NCBI RefSeq assembly: GCF_900113225.1
Contig: NZ_FOZE01000001.1
Coordinates: 1,302,001 to 1,366,000, forward strand
Reading direction: 5' to 3'
Source of the DNA: Mitsuaria sp. PDC51
GTDB taxonomy: Bacteria; Pseudomonadota; Gammaproteobacteria; Burkholderiales; Burkholderiaceae_C
Length of the DNA: 64,000 nt
The position numbers were made by a program, and so were the translations under genes. This document shows positions 29,657 through 38,827 of this stretch, one piece after another. Within the stretch, counting starts at the first letter, position 1. Each line of letters begins with the position of its first letter. The notes beneath the pieces are model-generated. The model had not been told where the DNA came from and ran no database searches. It saw only the letters and a program-made list of their open reading frames with translations.

Positions 29657-29675
29657 TTTGTAGCAAAAGTACAAA
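29657..29675. promoter_or_regulatory. operator-like inverted repeat in the amylase leader
   Basis: TTTGTA-GCAAAAG-TACAAA is a 6-bp inverted repeat separated by 7 nt, 22 nt before the alpha-amylase start. Its core GTAGCAAAA is shared, in reverse orientation, with a second site at 29768-29780 closer to the pullulanase start. This is a candidate site for a sugar-responsive repressor. Confidence 0.55.
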
Positions 29676-29767
29676 TCTCGGTGAGGCGATTGTGAGTTCT
29701 TGGAATACCGCCGCAGCGCAGCATAGAAGGATTGAGTAGTGATGGGAAGTCCTGATCCTCCTGATAT

Positions 29768-29780
29768 GTAGTTTTGCTAC
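29768..29780. promoter_or_regulatory. second operator-like site of the amylase/pullulanase intergenic region
   Basis: GTAGTTTTGCTAC (GTAG/CTAC arms) is on its minus strand GTAGCAAAACTAC, sharing the GTAGCAAAA core with the site at 29657-29675. It lies 74 nt before the pullulanase start. The two sites in the divergent promoter suggest one regulator controlling both transcripts. Confidence 0.5.
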
Positions 29781-29853
29781 CATCCAAAACCGAACCCGCT
29801 GCCAGCCCTCGGGATGGCCTCGGATCAAAAAACAACAGTTCGATGGAGATCCG

Positions 29854-32682
29854 ATGGGCGTTCGTCCGACCCCGTGCCTTCCGTGGTGCCGTCCCTGTTC
29901 CCGTCCTCGGTCCGGTTTCCGCTCCGGTCTCCGGTCGCGTATGGCGGCCGTGATCCTGAGCGGCCTGGCGACGCTGCCCGCTTGGGCGTCTCCGATGGGA
30001 TCGCCCGACGCGGCGTCGGGCCCGGCGCTCGCTGCCTGCGATGCCGGACCGGTGACCACGCTGCGCGCGCAAGCGCCCGCGCTCAAGGTGACGACGGACG
30101 CCCCGCAGCCGGTCTGGCTCGATGACCGCCGGATGCGTTGGCCGGCGCTGACGCTGGGCGCGGGGCAGGTCGTGCGCTTCCATCATTCGGCCGCAGGCGC
30201 GCTCGATGTGGTCGACGGGCACCTCACTGGCAGCGATCTCAGCGGCGCCCTCGAACCGGCGAAGGACGCGCCAGACGCCGAGATCGCCGCGCAGAGCGCC
30301 TACCTGGGCGCGGGCCTGGACTTCACCATCGATCCCTCCGTCGACCGGCGCGCGCTGCATCGCGGCCAGACGCTGATCACCGTGGAGGACGACCAGGGCC
30401 GCGTGCTGCGCTGGAGCCCGGCGCAGACGGCCCGGGCGCTCGACGTGCTCCATGCCGCCGCGGAGGACGAGCGCGCGCTCGGTGTCTCGCTGACGCCGGC
30501 CGGCGCCAGCTTCAAGCTGTGGGCGCCGACCGCCGATCGCGTCGAGCTCTGCCTCCACGACGGCCCCGACAGCGCCGCCCGCGCTCGCCTGCCGATGGCG
30601 CGCGACGAGCTCACCGGCATCTGGTCCGCTGCCCGGACCGGCGTGCGCAGCGGCGCGTACTACCGCTACCTCGTCGAGGTCTTCGTGCCCGGCGTCGGCC
30701 GGGTCCGCAACCTGGTGACCGATCCCTATGCGGTCAGCCTCTCGGCCGACTCGGCGCGCGCCTATGTCGCCGATCTGTCCGAGCCCCGGCTGCAGCCGCG
30801 CGGCTGGGCGGCCAGCCGCATCCCCGACCGGGTGAAAGCGGCGACCGACATGGTCGTCTACGAGCTGCATGTGCGCGACTTCTCGCGCGACGACCCGACC
30901 GTCCCCGCGGCGCAGCGCGGCAAGTACCTCGCGTTCACGCGGAGCGACTCGGCCGGCATGCGCCATCTGCGCGCGCTGAGCCGCGCCGGCCTGACCGACG
31001 TGCACCTGCTGCCGGTCTTCGACCTGGCCACCGTGCCCGAGCGCGGCTGCGCGGTCCCGCGCGTGCCGGCGGCCGCGCCCGACAGCGATGCGCAGCAGGC
31101 CGCCGTCATGGCGGTCGCCGATGCCGACTGCTTCAACTGGGGCTACGACCCCTACCACTACAGCGCGCCGGAAGGCAGCTTCGCCAGCGACGCGAACGAC
31201 GGCGCGGTCCGCGTGCGCGAGCTGCGCGCGATGGTGATGGGCCTGCATGCGGCCGGCCTGCGCGTGGGCATGGACGTCGTCTACAACCACACGACGGCCG
31301 CGGGGCAGCAGCCGCATTCGGTGCTGGACCGCATCGTCCCCGGCTACTACCAGCGGCTGGACGCGCGGGGGCGTGTCGAGCGCTCGACCTGCTGCGACAA
31401 CACCGCCACCGAGCACCGGATGATGGGCAAGCTGCTCATCGACTCGGTGCTGCTGTGGGCGCGGGAGTACAGGATCGCGTCCTTCCGCTTCGACCTGATG
31501 GGCCATCAGCCGCGCGCCGTGATGGAGCGCCTGCAGGCGCGGCTCAAGCGCGAGCTCGGCCGGGAGGTGCAGCTGATCGGCGAGGGCTGGAACTTCGGCG
31601 AGGTCGCCAACGGCGCGCGCTTCGTGCAGGCCTCGCAGTTGTCGCTGAACGGCACGGGCATCGGCACCTTCAGCGACCGCGGCCGCGACGCGGTGCGCGG
31701 CGGCGCGGCGGGCGACGACGCGGCGACCTCGATGCGCCGACCCGGGTTCCTCGTGCCCGCGCCCGCTGACGACACCGCACGCCGCGAGGAACTCCTGCGC
31801 CAGGGCGATCTGCTGAAGCTGGCGATGGCGGGCACGCTGCGCGGCTTCCCGCTAGCGACCGCCGACGGCCGGCTCGTCACCGGCGAGCGCCTGCCCTACG
31901 GCGACCAGCCGGCCGGTTATGCGTCGGTGCCGGCCGAGGTCGTCAACTACGTCGAGAACCACGACAACCAGACGCTGTTCGACGCCCTGGTGCTGAAGCT
32001 GCCGCGCGCCACCAGCGCCGAGGACCGCGCCCGCACCCAGGCCGTCGCCCTGGGCATCAACGCGCTGAGCCAGGGGATCGCGTATTTCCATGCCGGCGGG
32101 GAGTTGCTGCGGTCCAAGTCGATGGACCGCAACAGCTACGACTCGGGGGACTGGTTCAACCGGCTCGACTGGACCGGCCGGGACAACGGCTTCGGCGCCG
32201 GCCTGCCGCCCACGCGGGACAACGGCGCGGACTTCGCGCTGCTGCGTCCGCTGCTGGCCGATCCCGCGATCAAGCCGGGGCCGGCGGTGATCGACTGGAC
32301 GCGCCGCGTGTTCCTCGACCAGTTGCGCCTGCGCGCCAGCACCCCGCTGTTCCGGCTGAACGAGCCGAGCGAGATCGCGCGGCGGCTGGTCTTCCACAAC
32401 ACCGGGCCGGCGCAGCAGCCGGGCGTGATCGTCGGGCGACTGGACGGCGCGGGGCGCGCGGACGCGGTCTTCGACCGGGTGCTGTACGTGGTCAATGCCA
32501 CCGCGGCGCCGGCGGCGCTGACGATCGCTGCCGAGGCGGGGTTCCCGTGGCGGCTGCATCCGGTGCAGCGCGCCGCCGGCGCCGCCGACGCGCGGATCCG
32601 CCGGGAGGCCTCGGCCGATGCGCGCGGCGCCTTCCGCGTGCCGGCGCGCAGCGTGACGGTCTTCGTGGTCGAGCGCCGCTGA
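29854..32682 (+). CDS. pulA: type I pullulanase
   Basis: This 942-residue GH13 debranching enzyme hydrolyses alpha-1,6 links of pullulan, glycogen or amylopectin. After a signal-like N-terminus (a basic region, then AAVILSGLATLPAWA near residue 45), there is an N-terminal pullulanase domain, CBM48 (GASFKLWAPTADRVELCLHDG, about 210-300), and the catalytic barrel with YELHVRDFSRDDP, the type I signature NWGYDPYHY (N428 onward), D547 in FRFDLMGHQ, E577 in LIGEGWNFGE and D704 in VENHDNQ. Divergence from the amylase operon with shared operator-like sites indicates one starch-utilisation unit. The N-terminal Arg/Pro-rich region casts some doubt on the exact start. Confidence 0.95.
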   Translation: MGVRPTPCLPWCRPCSRPRSGFRSGLRSRMAAVILSGLATLPAWASPMGSPDAASGPALAACDAGPVTTLRAQAPALKVTTDAPQPVWLDDRRMRWPALTLGAGQVVRFHHSAAGALDVVDGHLTGSDLSGALEPAKDAPDAEIAAQSAYLGAGLDFTIDPSVDRRALHRGQTLITVEDDQGRVLRWSPAQTARALDVLHAAAEDERALGVSLTPAGASFKLWAPTADRVELCLHDGPDSAARARLPMARDELTGIWSAARTGVRSGAYYRYLVEVFVPGVGRVRNLVTDPYAVSLSADSARAYVADLSEPRLQPRGWAASRIPDRVKAATDMVVYELHVRDFSRDDPTVPAAQRGKYLAFTRSDSAGMRHLRALSRAGLTDVHLLPVFDLATVPERGCAVPRVPAAAPDSDAQQAAVMAVADADCFNWGYDPYHYSAPEGSFASDANDGAVRVRELRAMVMGLHAAGLRVGMDVVYNHTTAAGQQPHSVLDRIVPGYYQRLDARGRVERSTCCDNTATEHRMMGKLLIDSVLLWAREYRIASFRFDLMGHQPRAVMERLQARLKRELGREVQLIGEGWNFGEVANGARFVQASQLSLNGTGIGTFSDRGRDAVRGGAAGDDAATSMRRPGFLVPAPADDTARREELLRQGDLLKLAMAGTLRGFPLATADGRLVTGERLPYGDQPAGYASVPAEVVNYVENHDNQTLFDALVLKLPRATSAEDRARTQAVALGINALSQGIAYFHAGGELLRSKSMDRNSYDSGDWFNRLDWTGRDNGFGAGLPPTRDNGADFALLRPLLADPAIKPGPAVIDWTRRVFLDQLRLRASTPLFRLNEPSEIARRLVFHNTGPAQQPGVIVGRLDGAGRADAVFDRVLYVVNATAAPAALTIAAEAGFPWRLHPVQRAAGAADARIRREASADARGAFRVPARSVTVFVVERR

Positions 32683-32795
32683 GGGCCTCGTTCACGCCGC
32701 ATATCCCCGTCTTCGTCGCACGGAGGTGCGCGCGCGGCGCGGCAGGACTAGCATGGTCGCCAGCGGCCCTGTCAGAGGCCGCGTCGGAGACGGTC

Positions 32796-34142
32796 ATGGG
32801 AACGAGCCACGCGATCCACGAGGTCCACCCCGCAGCATCCGGGATCTCCCGGGGAGCGGCGCATCCAGCGCATCCGGTGCATCCGACGCGCGCGCCGGGG
32901 TGGCGGGCGACGCTGCTGGGCGCGCCGCGTCGCGCCGGCCTGGCGCTGATGGCGGCCCTGGCCCTGGGCTTGGTCCTGACCGGCTGCGCGTCGGTGGGCG
33001 ACGAATCGACGGCGGCCCGGGTCGACACCGCGCCGCTGATCCATGACGAGCTGTTCCCGCCGTCGCGCGACGTGATCGATCCGGCGCAGGTGATGGCGAT
33101 GTCGCCCAAGATGCGCGAGTTCCTGCGCGCCCGGTTGCCCAACGCCGGCAGCGGCACGCTGATGACGGAGACCCGCGACATGCGCCACATGTTGCTGGAT
33201 GCGCTCTACACCCGCGGCGAGCTGCAACTGGAGTACGACGCCGAGACGACGCGCACCGCCGCCGAGGCCTTCGACGCCAAGGCCGGCAACTGCCTGTCGC
33301 TGGCGATGATGACGGCGGTCTTCGCCCGCGAGGCCGGCATGCCCATCATGTTCCGGCAGATCTACGACGAGGAGCAGTGGAGCCGCGTCGGCGACCTGCA
33401 GGTCGTCTCGGGCCACGTCAACATCGCGCTGGGCCGGCGCAAGTCGGACTTCCGCGTGATCGGCAACGACGAGCCCTCGCTGGTGGTGGACTTCCTGCCC
33501 GGCGCGCAGATCGCGCGCCAGCGCGCCATGCCGCTGGAGGAGCGCACCATCGTCGCGATGTACTTCAACAACCGCGCCGCGGAGCTGATGGCGCAGGCCC
33601 AGCTCGACCGCGCCTACTGGTACGCGCGGGCCGCCTGGCTGCACGAGCCGCGGCTGCTGGCGGCGCTGAACACGCTGGGCGTGATCTACCGCCGCCATGG
33701 CGACACGGCGCTGGCCGAGCGCGCCTTCCGCGCGGTGCTGGCCCGCGAGCCGGCCAACGTGCAGGCGATGGCCAACCTGGCGCAGGCGCTGCGCCTGCAA
33801 GGCCAGCTCGCCGAGGCGGAGCAGCTCGAGACCCGGCTCGCGCAGATCCAGCCCTATCCGCCGTTCAAGTTCTTCGACCTCGGCGTCGCCGCGATGAAGG
33901 CCGGCGAGTACGCCCAGGCCCGCGACCTCTTCGCCAAGGAGATCGCGCGCTCCGCCTACTACCACGAGTTCCATTTCTGGATGGCGCTGGCCAACGTCGG
34001 CCTGGGCAAGTGGGACGTGGTGCGCGAGGAGCTCGCCAAGGCCGAGGAGTACAGCGTCACCCAGCCGCAGCGCCGCCTGTACGCGGCCAAGCTCGAGAGC
34101 CTGAAGGCGCGGATGGAGCGGACGTCGACGAAGCTGCGTTAG
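32796..34142 (+). CDS. TPR lipoprotein with transglutaminase-like domain
   Basis: This 448-residue protein has a lipobox LVLTGC (C64) preceded by a long polar N-terminus, unusual for a lipoprotein; a later start such as M52 is possible. Residues about 150-260 look like a transglutaminase/cysteine-protease-like fold: KAGNCLSLAMMTAVFAREAG with a candidate nucleophilic Cys, a later GHVNIALG with His, and VVDFLP with Asp. The C-terminal half is TPR: LNTLGVIYRRHGDTALAERAFRAVLAREPANVQAMANLAQAL and onward, broken here at natural repeats. Function is unknown; it is probably periplasmic or outer-membrane. GGAGA lies upstream of ATG 32796. Confidence 0.82.
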   Translation: MGTSHAIHEVHPAASGISRGAAHPAHPVHPTRAPGWRATLLGAPRRAGLALMAALALGLVLTGCASVGDESTAARVDTAPLIHDELFPPSRDVIDPAQVMAMSPKMREFLRARLPNAGSGTLMTETRDMRHMLLDALYTRGELQLEYDAETTRTAAEAFDAKAGNCLSLAMMTAVFAREAGMPIMFRQIYDEEQWSRVGDLQVVSGHVNIALGRRKSDFRVIGNDEPSLVVDFLPGAQIARQRAMPLEERTIVAMYFNNRAAELMAQAQLDRAYWYARAAWLHEPRLLAALNTLGVIYRRHGDTALAERAFRAVLAREPANVQAMANLAQALRLQGQLAEAEQLETRLAQIQPYPPFKFFDLGVAAMKAGEYAQARDLFAKEIARSAYYHEFHFWMALANVGLGKWDVVREELAKAEEYSVTQPQRRLYAAKLESLKARMERTSTKLR

Positions 34143-34311
34143 GTCGCGCCGCCTGTCGCGCTGCCCGAAGCGCCGCCCGCCGTGCGAGAGACATCCGGTC
34201 CCTCGCCAGGCGTATTCCTGTGGCCGACGGTCGCAGATCGCCCGGCCGTGAAGAGAAATTCGTGATTCTGTGCACAATCCGCCGCCGTTTGACCAGCCTT
34301 GGGGAGGGCTC

Positions 34312-35082
34312 ATGCAAATCGCGGTGGTGGACGACGACATTCATCTGCTAGAGCTGTTGTCGAGGACCGTGGCATCGATGGGGCATGTGCCCCACCGTTT
34401 CGCCGACGGCGCGAGCCTCCTGCAGGCGATGCGGCGCCAGACCTTCGACCTGCTGCTGGTGGACTGGGAACTGCCCGGCCTGTCCGGCGTGGAGGTCGTG
34501 CAGACGGTGCGCGCCGAGGGCGCCGGCATGCCCATCGTGATGGTCACGCATCGCGATGCGGAGCGGGACATCGTTCAGGGACTGACCAAGGGCGCCGACG
34601 ACTACGTCGTCAAGCCGGTGCGCGGCGCCGAACTCAAGGCGCGCCTGCTGGCCCTGCTGCGTCGCGCCTATCCCGAGCAGGGCGGCGTGCAGCGCCATGG
34701 TGCCTTTGAATGGCGCGCGGCCACGCGCGACTGGTTCAAGGACGGCGTGCCGGTCGAGCTCAAGCCGCGCGAATTCGACCTGGCCGCCTGCCTGTTCCGG
34801 CAGATCGGGCGGGTGCTGTCCCGCAGCTACCTGATGAACGCCGTCTGGGGACGGGACGACGAGGTGCCGACGCGGACCCTGGACACGCACATCTCGTCGA
34901 TCCGGCTGAAGCTGGGCCTCCGGCCCGAGCAGGGCTATCGACTGGGCGCCGTGTACGGCCATGGCTACCGGCTGGAAGCGCTGGAGCACGCCGAGGCGCT
35001 CGCCACGCCGCCGGTCGCGCCGTCCCCCGATGCCGATGCCCGCGCGACGCGGGACCTGCCGGTCCGCGAGTCCGGCGCATGA
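34312..35082 (+). CDS. OmpR-type response regulator
   Basis: This 256-residue regulator has a receiver domain at residues 1-115: acidic pocket VDDD at 6-9, phospho-acceptor D51 in LLVDWELPG, T79 in VTHRD and K101 in VVKP. A winged-helix DNA-binding domain follows to about 225 (ELKPREFDLAACLF, RTLDTHISSIRLKLGL). A strong GGGGAGGG ribosome site precedes ATG 34312. Its stop codon overlaps the start of the LysM-FecR gene (ATGA), and a CHASE2 kinase follows, so its partner kinase is almost certainly the third gene. Confidence 0.94.
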   Translation: MQIAVVDDDIHLLELLSRTVASMGHVPHRFADGASLLQAMRRQTFDLLLVDWELPGLSGVEVVQTVRAEGAGMPIVMVTHRDAERDIVQGLTKGADDYVVKPVRGAELKARLLALLRRAYPEQGGVQRHGAFEWRAATRDWFKDGVPVELKPREFDLAACLFRQIGRVLSRSYLMNAVWGRDDEVPTRTLDTHISSIRLKLGLRPEQGYRLGAVYGHGYRLEALEHAEALATPPVAPSPDADARATRDLPVRESGA

Positions 35083-36719
35083 GGCGCGCCCGGTCGAGCG
35101 TGCTGTTCGCGGCCTTGTTGACCGCCGGCGTCCTGTCGACCGCCGGGGCGCAGGGCGCGGACACCGTCGCCCATGTGGTGCAGCGCGGCGAATCGCTCTA
35201 TCGCATCGCCCAGGAGCAGCTGGAAGAGCCTTCGCGCTGGCCGGAGCTGGCGCGGCTCAACCGCATCGCGCGTCCCTCGCGGCTGCAGCCCGGACAACGC
35301 CTGCTGTTGCCGCTCGCGCTGATGAAGGGCCAGGCGAGCCCGGCCACGGTGGCCTACGTCCGCGGCGGCGTGCTGGCGGATGGCGTCGCCTTGCGCATCG
35401 GCGACCGCATCGCGGAGGCCGCGACGCTGACCGTGCCGGCGCAGGGCTTCATCAGCGTGACGCTGGCCGATGGCTCGCTGCTGCAGCTGCAGTCGGGCTC
35501 CGTCGCGCGCCTGGTCCGCCTGCGCGAGTTGCCGCGCGAGACGCGCAACACCTTGATCGAGCTCGATCGCGGCCGGATTGACCTGCGGGTGTCGCCGCAG
35601 ACGCCCGGGTCGCGCTTTCGCGTCCGCACGCCGCTGGCGACCGCCGGCGTGCGCGGGACCCGTTTCGGCGTGACGATGCCGGCGCAGGGCGGCTTGACGG
35701 CCGCTGACGTGATCGAAGGCCGGGTGGCGGTGGAGGCCGCGCGCGGCGCTGCGGCGGAGACCTCGGTCTCGATCGGCGAGGGCGCCGTGGTGCGCGCGGG
35801 GCGTTCGCCCGAGCTGCGGACCCTGCCGCCCGCGCCGCCGTGGGCGGACGAGCTGCGGCTGGAGAGCCTGCCCGGCGAGCTGCCCATCGGTGAACTGAGC
35901 GCCGACCAGCAGGTGCGCGTGGAGATCGCCGATGACGACGCGTTCACGCGGGTCGTCGCCACCCTGCAGGGCCGGCCGCCGCTGTCGGTGCCGGTGCTGC
36001 CCGACGGCCGCTACCGGATCCGCGGCCGGCTGCTGGACGCGGACGGCCTGTTCGGTCGCGAAAGCACGGCGCGGCTGCGCATCAAGACCCTGCCGCATGC
36101 GCCGATCGCGCGCGAACCGGCCCAGGGGCAGGTCCTGCCGCCCGCGCCCGTGACGCTGCGATGCACCGAGGTGCCGGGCGCGCAGGGCTACCTCTTCCAG
36201 GTCTCGACCGATGCGCGCTTCGAGCGCCCGCTGCTGGAGCGGCAGGTCTCCGGCGCCGCCTGCGCCTTCGAGTGGGCCTCGGCGCCGATCGGCGTGCTCC
36301 ACTGGCGCGTCGCCTCGCTGGCGCCCGAGCCGGACGGCACGCTGGAGCGCGGCCCGTTCGGCGACCCGAGCCGGCTGGAGATCCGTCCGCTGCCGGTGGC
36401 GCCCGCGGGCGCCGAGCTGTCGCTGCAGGGCGACCGCCTGCACTGGGCCGGCGCGGCGGGGGCCCGCTACCGCGTGCAGGTGGCGCAGGACACCGGCTTC
36501 GAGCGGATCCTGTCCGACGTCGAGGTCGACGCGCCCGAGGCGCGCCTGACCCTGCCCACCGGCTGCCGCTCGCTGGCGGTGCGCCTGCAGGTCATCGATG
36601 CGCTCGGACGCCGCTCCGCCTTCGGCGCGGCGCGGCTGATCAGCGGCGAAGGCGGCCTGTGCACCGAGGACGGGGCAGCCGTCGGCGCCACCGCCGGCGC
36701 GGTGCGCATCGGACGCTGA
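35079..36719 (+). CDS. exported LysM-FecR domain protein
   Basis: This 546-residue protein has a signal peptide (cleavage near residue 26, AGAQGA), a LysM domain (HVVQRGESLYRIAQEQ to LQPGQRLLLP, about 32-82) for peptidoglycan binding, and a FecR-type domain (about 90-230; RVRTPLATAGVRGTRFGV). The C-terminal half contains beta-sandwich (fibronectin-like) units with the recurring pattern YRVQVAQDTGFERIL or YLFQVSTDARFERPL. It is translationally coupled on both sides. FecR domains commonly transmit periplasmic signals; here a CHASE2 kinase is the natural receiver. This is inference from gene order and domain knowledge. Confidence 0.9.
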   Translation: MRRARSSVLFAALLTAGVLSTAGAQGADTVAHVVQRGESLYRIAQEQLEEPSRWPELARLNRIARPSRLQPGQRLLLPLALMKGQASPATVAYVRGGVLADGVALRIGDRIAEAATLTVPAQGFISVTLADGSLLQLQSGSVARLVRLRELPRETRNTLIELDRGRIDLRVSPQTPGSRFRVRTPLATAGVRGTRFGVTMPAQGGLTAADVIEGRVAVEAARGAAAETSVSIGEGAVVRAGRSPELRTLPPAPPWADELRLESLPGELPIGELSADQQVRVEIADDDAFTRVVATLQGRPPLSVPVLPDGRYRIRGRLLDADGLFGRESTARLRIKTLPHAPIAREPAQGQVLPPAPVTLRCTEVPGAQGYLFQVSTDARFERPLLERQVSGAACAFEWASAPIGVLHWRVASLAPEPDGTLERGPFGDPSRLEIRPLPVAPAGAELSLQGDRLHWAGAAGARYRVQVAQDTGFERILSDVEVDAPEARLTLPTGCRSLAVRLQVIDALGRRSAFGAARLISGEGGLCTEDGAAVGATAGAVRIGR

Positions 36720-38725
36720 TGCGCAGCGCCTGGCTCGCCGACGCCCGCTTCCGACGCCGGCTGCACGCGCTGGGGTGGGCCTGCTTCATCGGCGCCGTGG
36801 CTGGCGCCGGCGCGCTGGGGACCTCGGGGGTGGGGCGGCTGGACGCGCTCATCACGGACGCCTTCCTCCACTGGTCGCCGCGCGCCCTCCCGGACGACGT
36901 GGTCATCGTGGCCGTGGACGACGCCAGCCTGGCGGCGCTCGGGCGATGGCCCTGGCCGCGCGACGTCCATGCCCGCCTGCTGGACCGGCTGACGGCCGCG
37001 GGCAGCCGCGCGGTCGGCCTGGACCTGATCCTCTCCGAGCCCGACCCGGCGCACGACGCGGCGCTCGCCGCGGCCCTGCGTCGTCATGGACACGTGGTGC
37101 TGCCGCTGCACTTCACGCCGGGCCAGATGCTGGGCCAGACGCCGGGCGGCATGGTGTCCCTGCCGGTGCCGGCGCTGGCCGGCGCGGCGGCCGGTCTGGG
37201 CCAGCTGCATGTCGACCGGGATGCCGACGGCCTGGTGCGGGCCCTGTTCCTGAGGGAGGGCTTCGGCAGCGTGAGCTGGGACCATTTCGCCGTGGCGCTG
37301 CTGCGGCAGGCGCGCCCCGGCATCGACCTTCCCGAGCCGGCGCCCGACCCGGCGGATGGGACGGGAGCGGCGGGAACGGCGGGAACGGCCGGACGGGCAG
37401 GACGGGCGGAGGCCGGTCGCTGGAACCGGTCGGCGCGTTTCCTCATCCCGTTCGCCGGACCGCCCGGCAGCGTCCGGCGCGTGTCCTACGTCGACGTGCT
37501 GCGCGGCCGGGTGGACGCCGCCACCTTCAAGGAGGCGACCGTGCTGGTCGGGGCCACCGCGCCGGGCTTGACCGATGCCTATCCCACCCCGGTGTCGCGC
37601 ACCGAGGCGCTCATGCCGGGCGTGGAGATCACCGCGCAGGCCCTGGTCGCGCTGCGCGAGGGAAGGACTCTGCGCCCGCCGACGTGGTGGCAGGGCGCCT
37701 TGCTGGCGGTGACGCCGCTGCTGCTCGCGCTCGCGGTGCTGCGCCGGACGCGGCCGCGCGTCGGGCTCGGCGTGGCGCTTGCCCTGATGCCGGCGATCGT
37801 GATGCTCGCCTGGGCGCTGCACCATCTGGCCGGCGTGGTGTGGGCGCCGTCGGCGGCGCTGGCGGGCCTGGCGCTCGTGATCCCGCTCTGGAGCTGGCAG
37901 CGCCTCGAGACCGCGCTCGCCTACCTCGAGCGCGAGTTCCACCGCGTGCGGGAGCGGCTGCCGCCACGCGACGGCCTGGCCGTCTCCGCGTCCGGGGGCG
38001 ATCCGCTGGACCGCCGCATGGCCGCGCTGACCGCGGCGGCGAGCCGGCTGCGCCAGCTCGAGGGCCAGCGCCGGGAGGCGATGGATTTCCTCTCCCACGA
38101 CCTGCGCGCGCCCTTGTCCGCGACGCTGGCCCTGATCGAGCTGGCCGACGCCGACGCCAACGGAGCGACCCTGGCGGCGATCGAGGTCCAGACCCGGCGC
38201 GCGCTGGCGCTGGCCGAGGGTTTCGTCGAACTGGCCCGGGCGGAGGCGCCCGAGGCGCTGCGGACGGCACCGCTGGACCTGCGCGACGTGATCGTCGAAG
38301 CGGTGGACGGCGCCTGGTCCGAGGCGCGCCAGCGCGGCGTCGCGATCGAGACGCGCGCGCCGGACGAGGAGGCCGTCTGCGACGGCGACGTGGCGCTGCT
38401 GGTGCGCGCCGTGGGCAACCTGGTCGACAACGCGCTGAAGTACGGCCGCGCCGGCGGCGTCGTGCGCTGCGAGCTGTCCCGGACCGCGACGGGCTGGCGC
38501 ATCGACGTGGCCAGCCAGGGCGAGCCGCTGGCGCCGGCCGAAGCCGCGCCACTGTTCGACCGCTTCGCCCGCGCCGCGGGGGGCGCCGCGCGCGCCACCG
38601 CCGGTGCCGGCCTCGGGCTGGCCATCGTCCGCTCGGTGGCCCGGCGGCATGGCGGCGACGCCGGCTGGCGCCCGGCCGACGACGGCAACCTGTTCTTCAT
38701 CGAGCTGCCCCGCGCCGCCGGCTGA
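36719..38725 (+). CDS. CHASE2-domain sensor histidine kinase
   Basis: This 668-residue membrane kinase has an N-terminal transmembrane segment, a CHASE2 extracytoplasmic domain (DALITDAFLHWSPRALPDDV, then ATVLVGATAPGLTDAYPTPV), three further C-terminal membrane helices (about 320-400), a coiled coil, and the kinase core. H460 lies in FLSHDLRAPLSA, the N-box is VGNLVDNALKYG, and the G2 box is AGAGLGLAIVRS. The G1 box appears as VASQGEPL instead of a D-x-G-x-G form. A short 9-bp-repeat stretch (about 37371-37411) encodes a Gly/Ala/Thr-rich linker of variable look. Overlap TGATG links it to the FecR gene. Confidence 0.92.
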   Translation: MRSAWLADARFRRRLHALGWACFIGAVAGAGALGTSGVGRLDALITDAFLHWSPRALPDDVVIVAVDDASLAALGRWPWPRDVHARLLDRLTAAGSRAVGLDLILSEPDPAHDAALAAALRRHGHVVLPLHFTPGQMLGQTPGGMVSLPVPALAGAAAGLGQLHVDRDADGLVRALFLREGFGSVSWDHFAVALLRQARPGIDLPEPAPDPADGTGAAGTAGTAGRAGRAEAGRWNRSARFLIPFAGPPGSVRRVSYVDVLRGRVDAATFKEATVLVGATAPGLTDAYPTPVSRTEALMPGVEITAQALVALREGRTLRPPTWWQGALLAVTPLLLALAVLRRTRPRVGLGVALALMPAIVMLAWALHHLAGVVWAPSAALAGLALVIPLWSWQRLETALAYLEREFHRVRERLPPRDGLAVSASGGDPLDRRMAALTAAASRLRQLEGQRREAMDFLSHDLRAPLSATLALIELADADANGATLAAIEVQTRRALALAEGFVELARAEAPEALRTAPLDLRDVIVEAVDGAWSEARQRGVAIETRAPDEEAVCDGDVALLVRAVGNLVDNALKYGRAGGVVRCELSRTATGWRIDVASQGEPLAPAEAAPLFDRFARAAGGAARATAGAGLGLAIVRSVARRHGGDAGWRPADDGNLFFIELPRAAG

Positions 38726-38827
38726 CGGACCAAACGTCAACAATCGTCAGCGACGCTGGTCCCTCCCGCAGGCCCTTCCTACAGTCCGCCCGCCGCTGTT
38801 CCTGCGGCACGAACTGGGAGAAGGATC

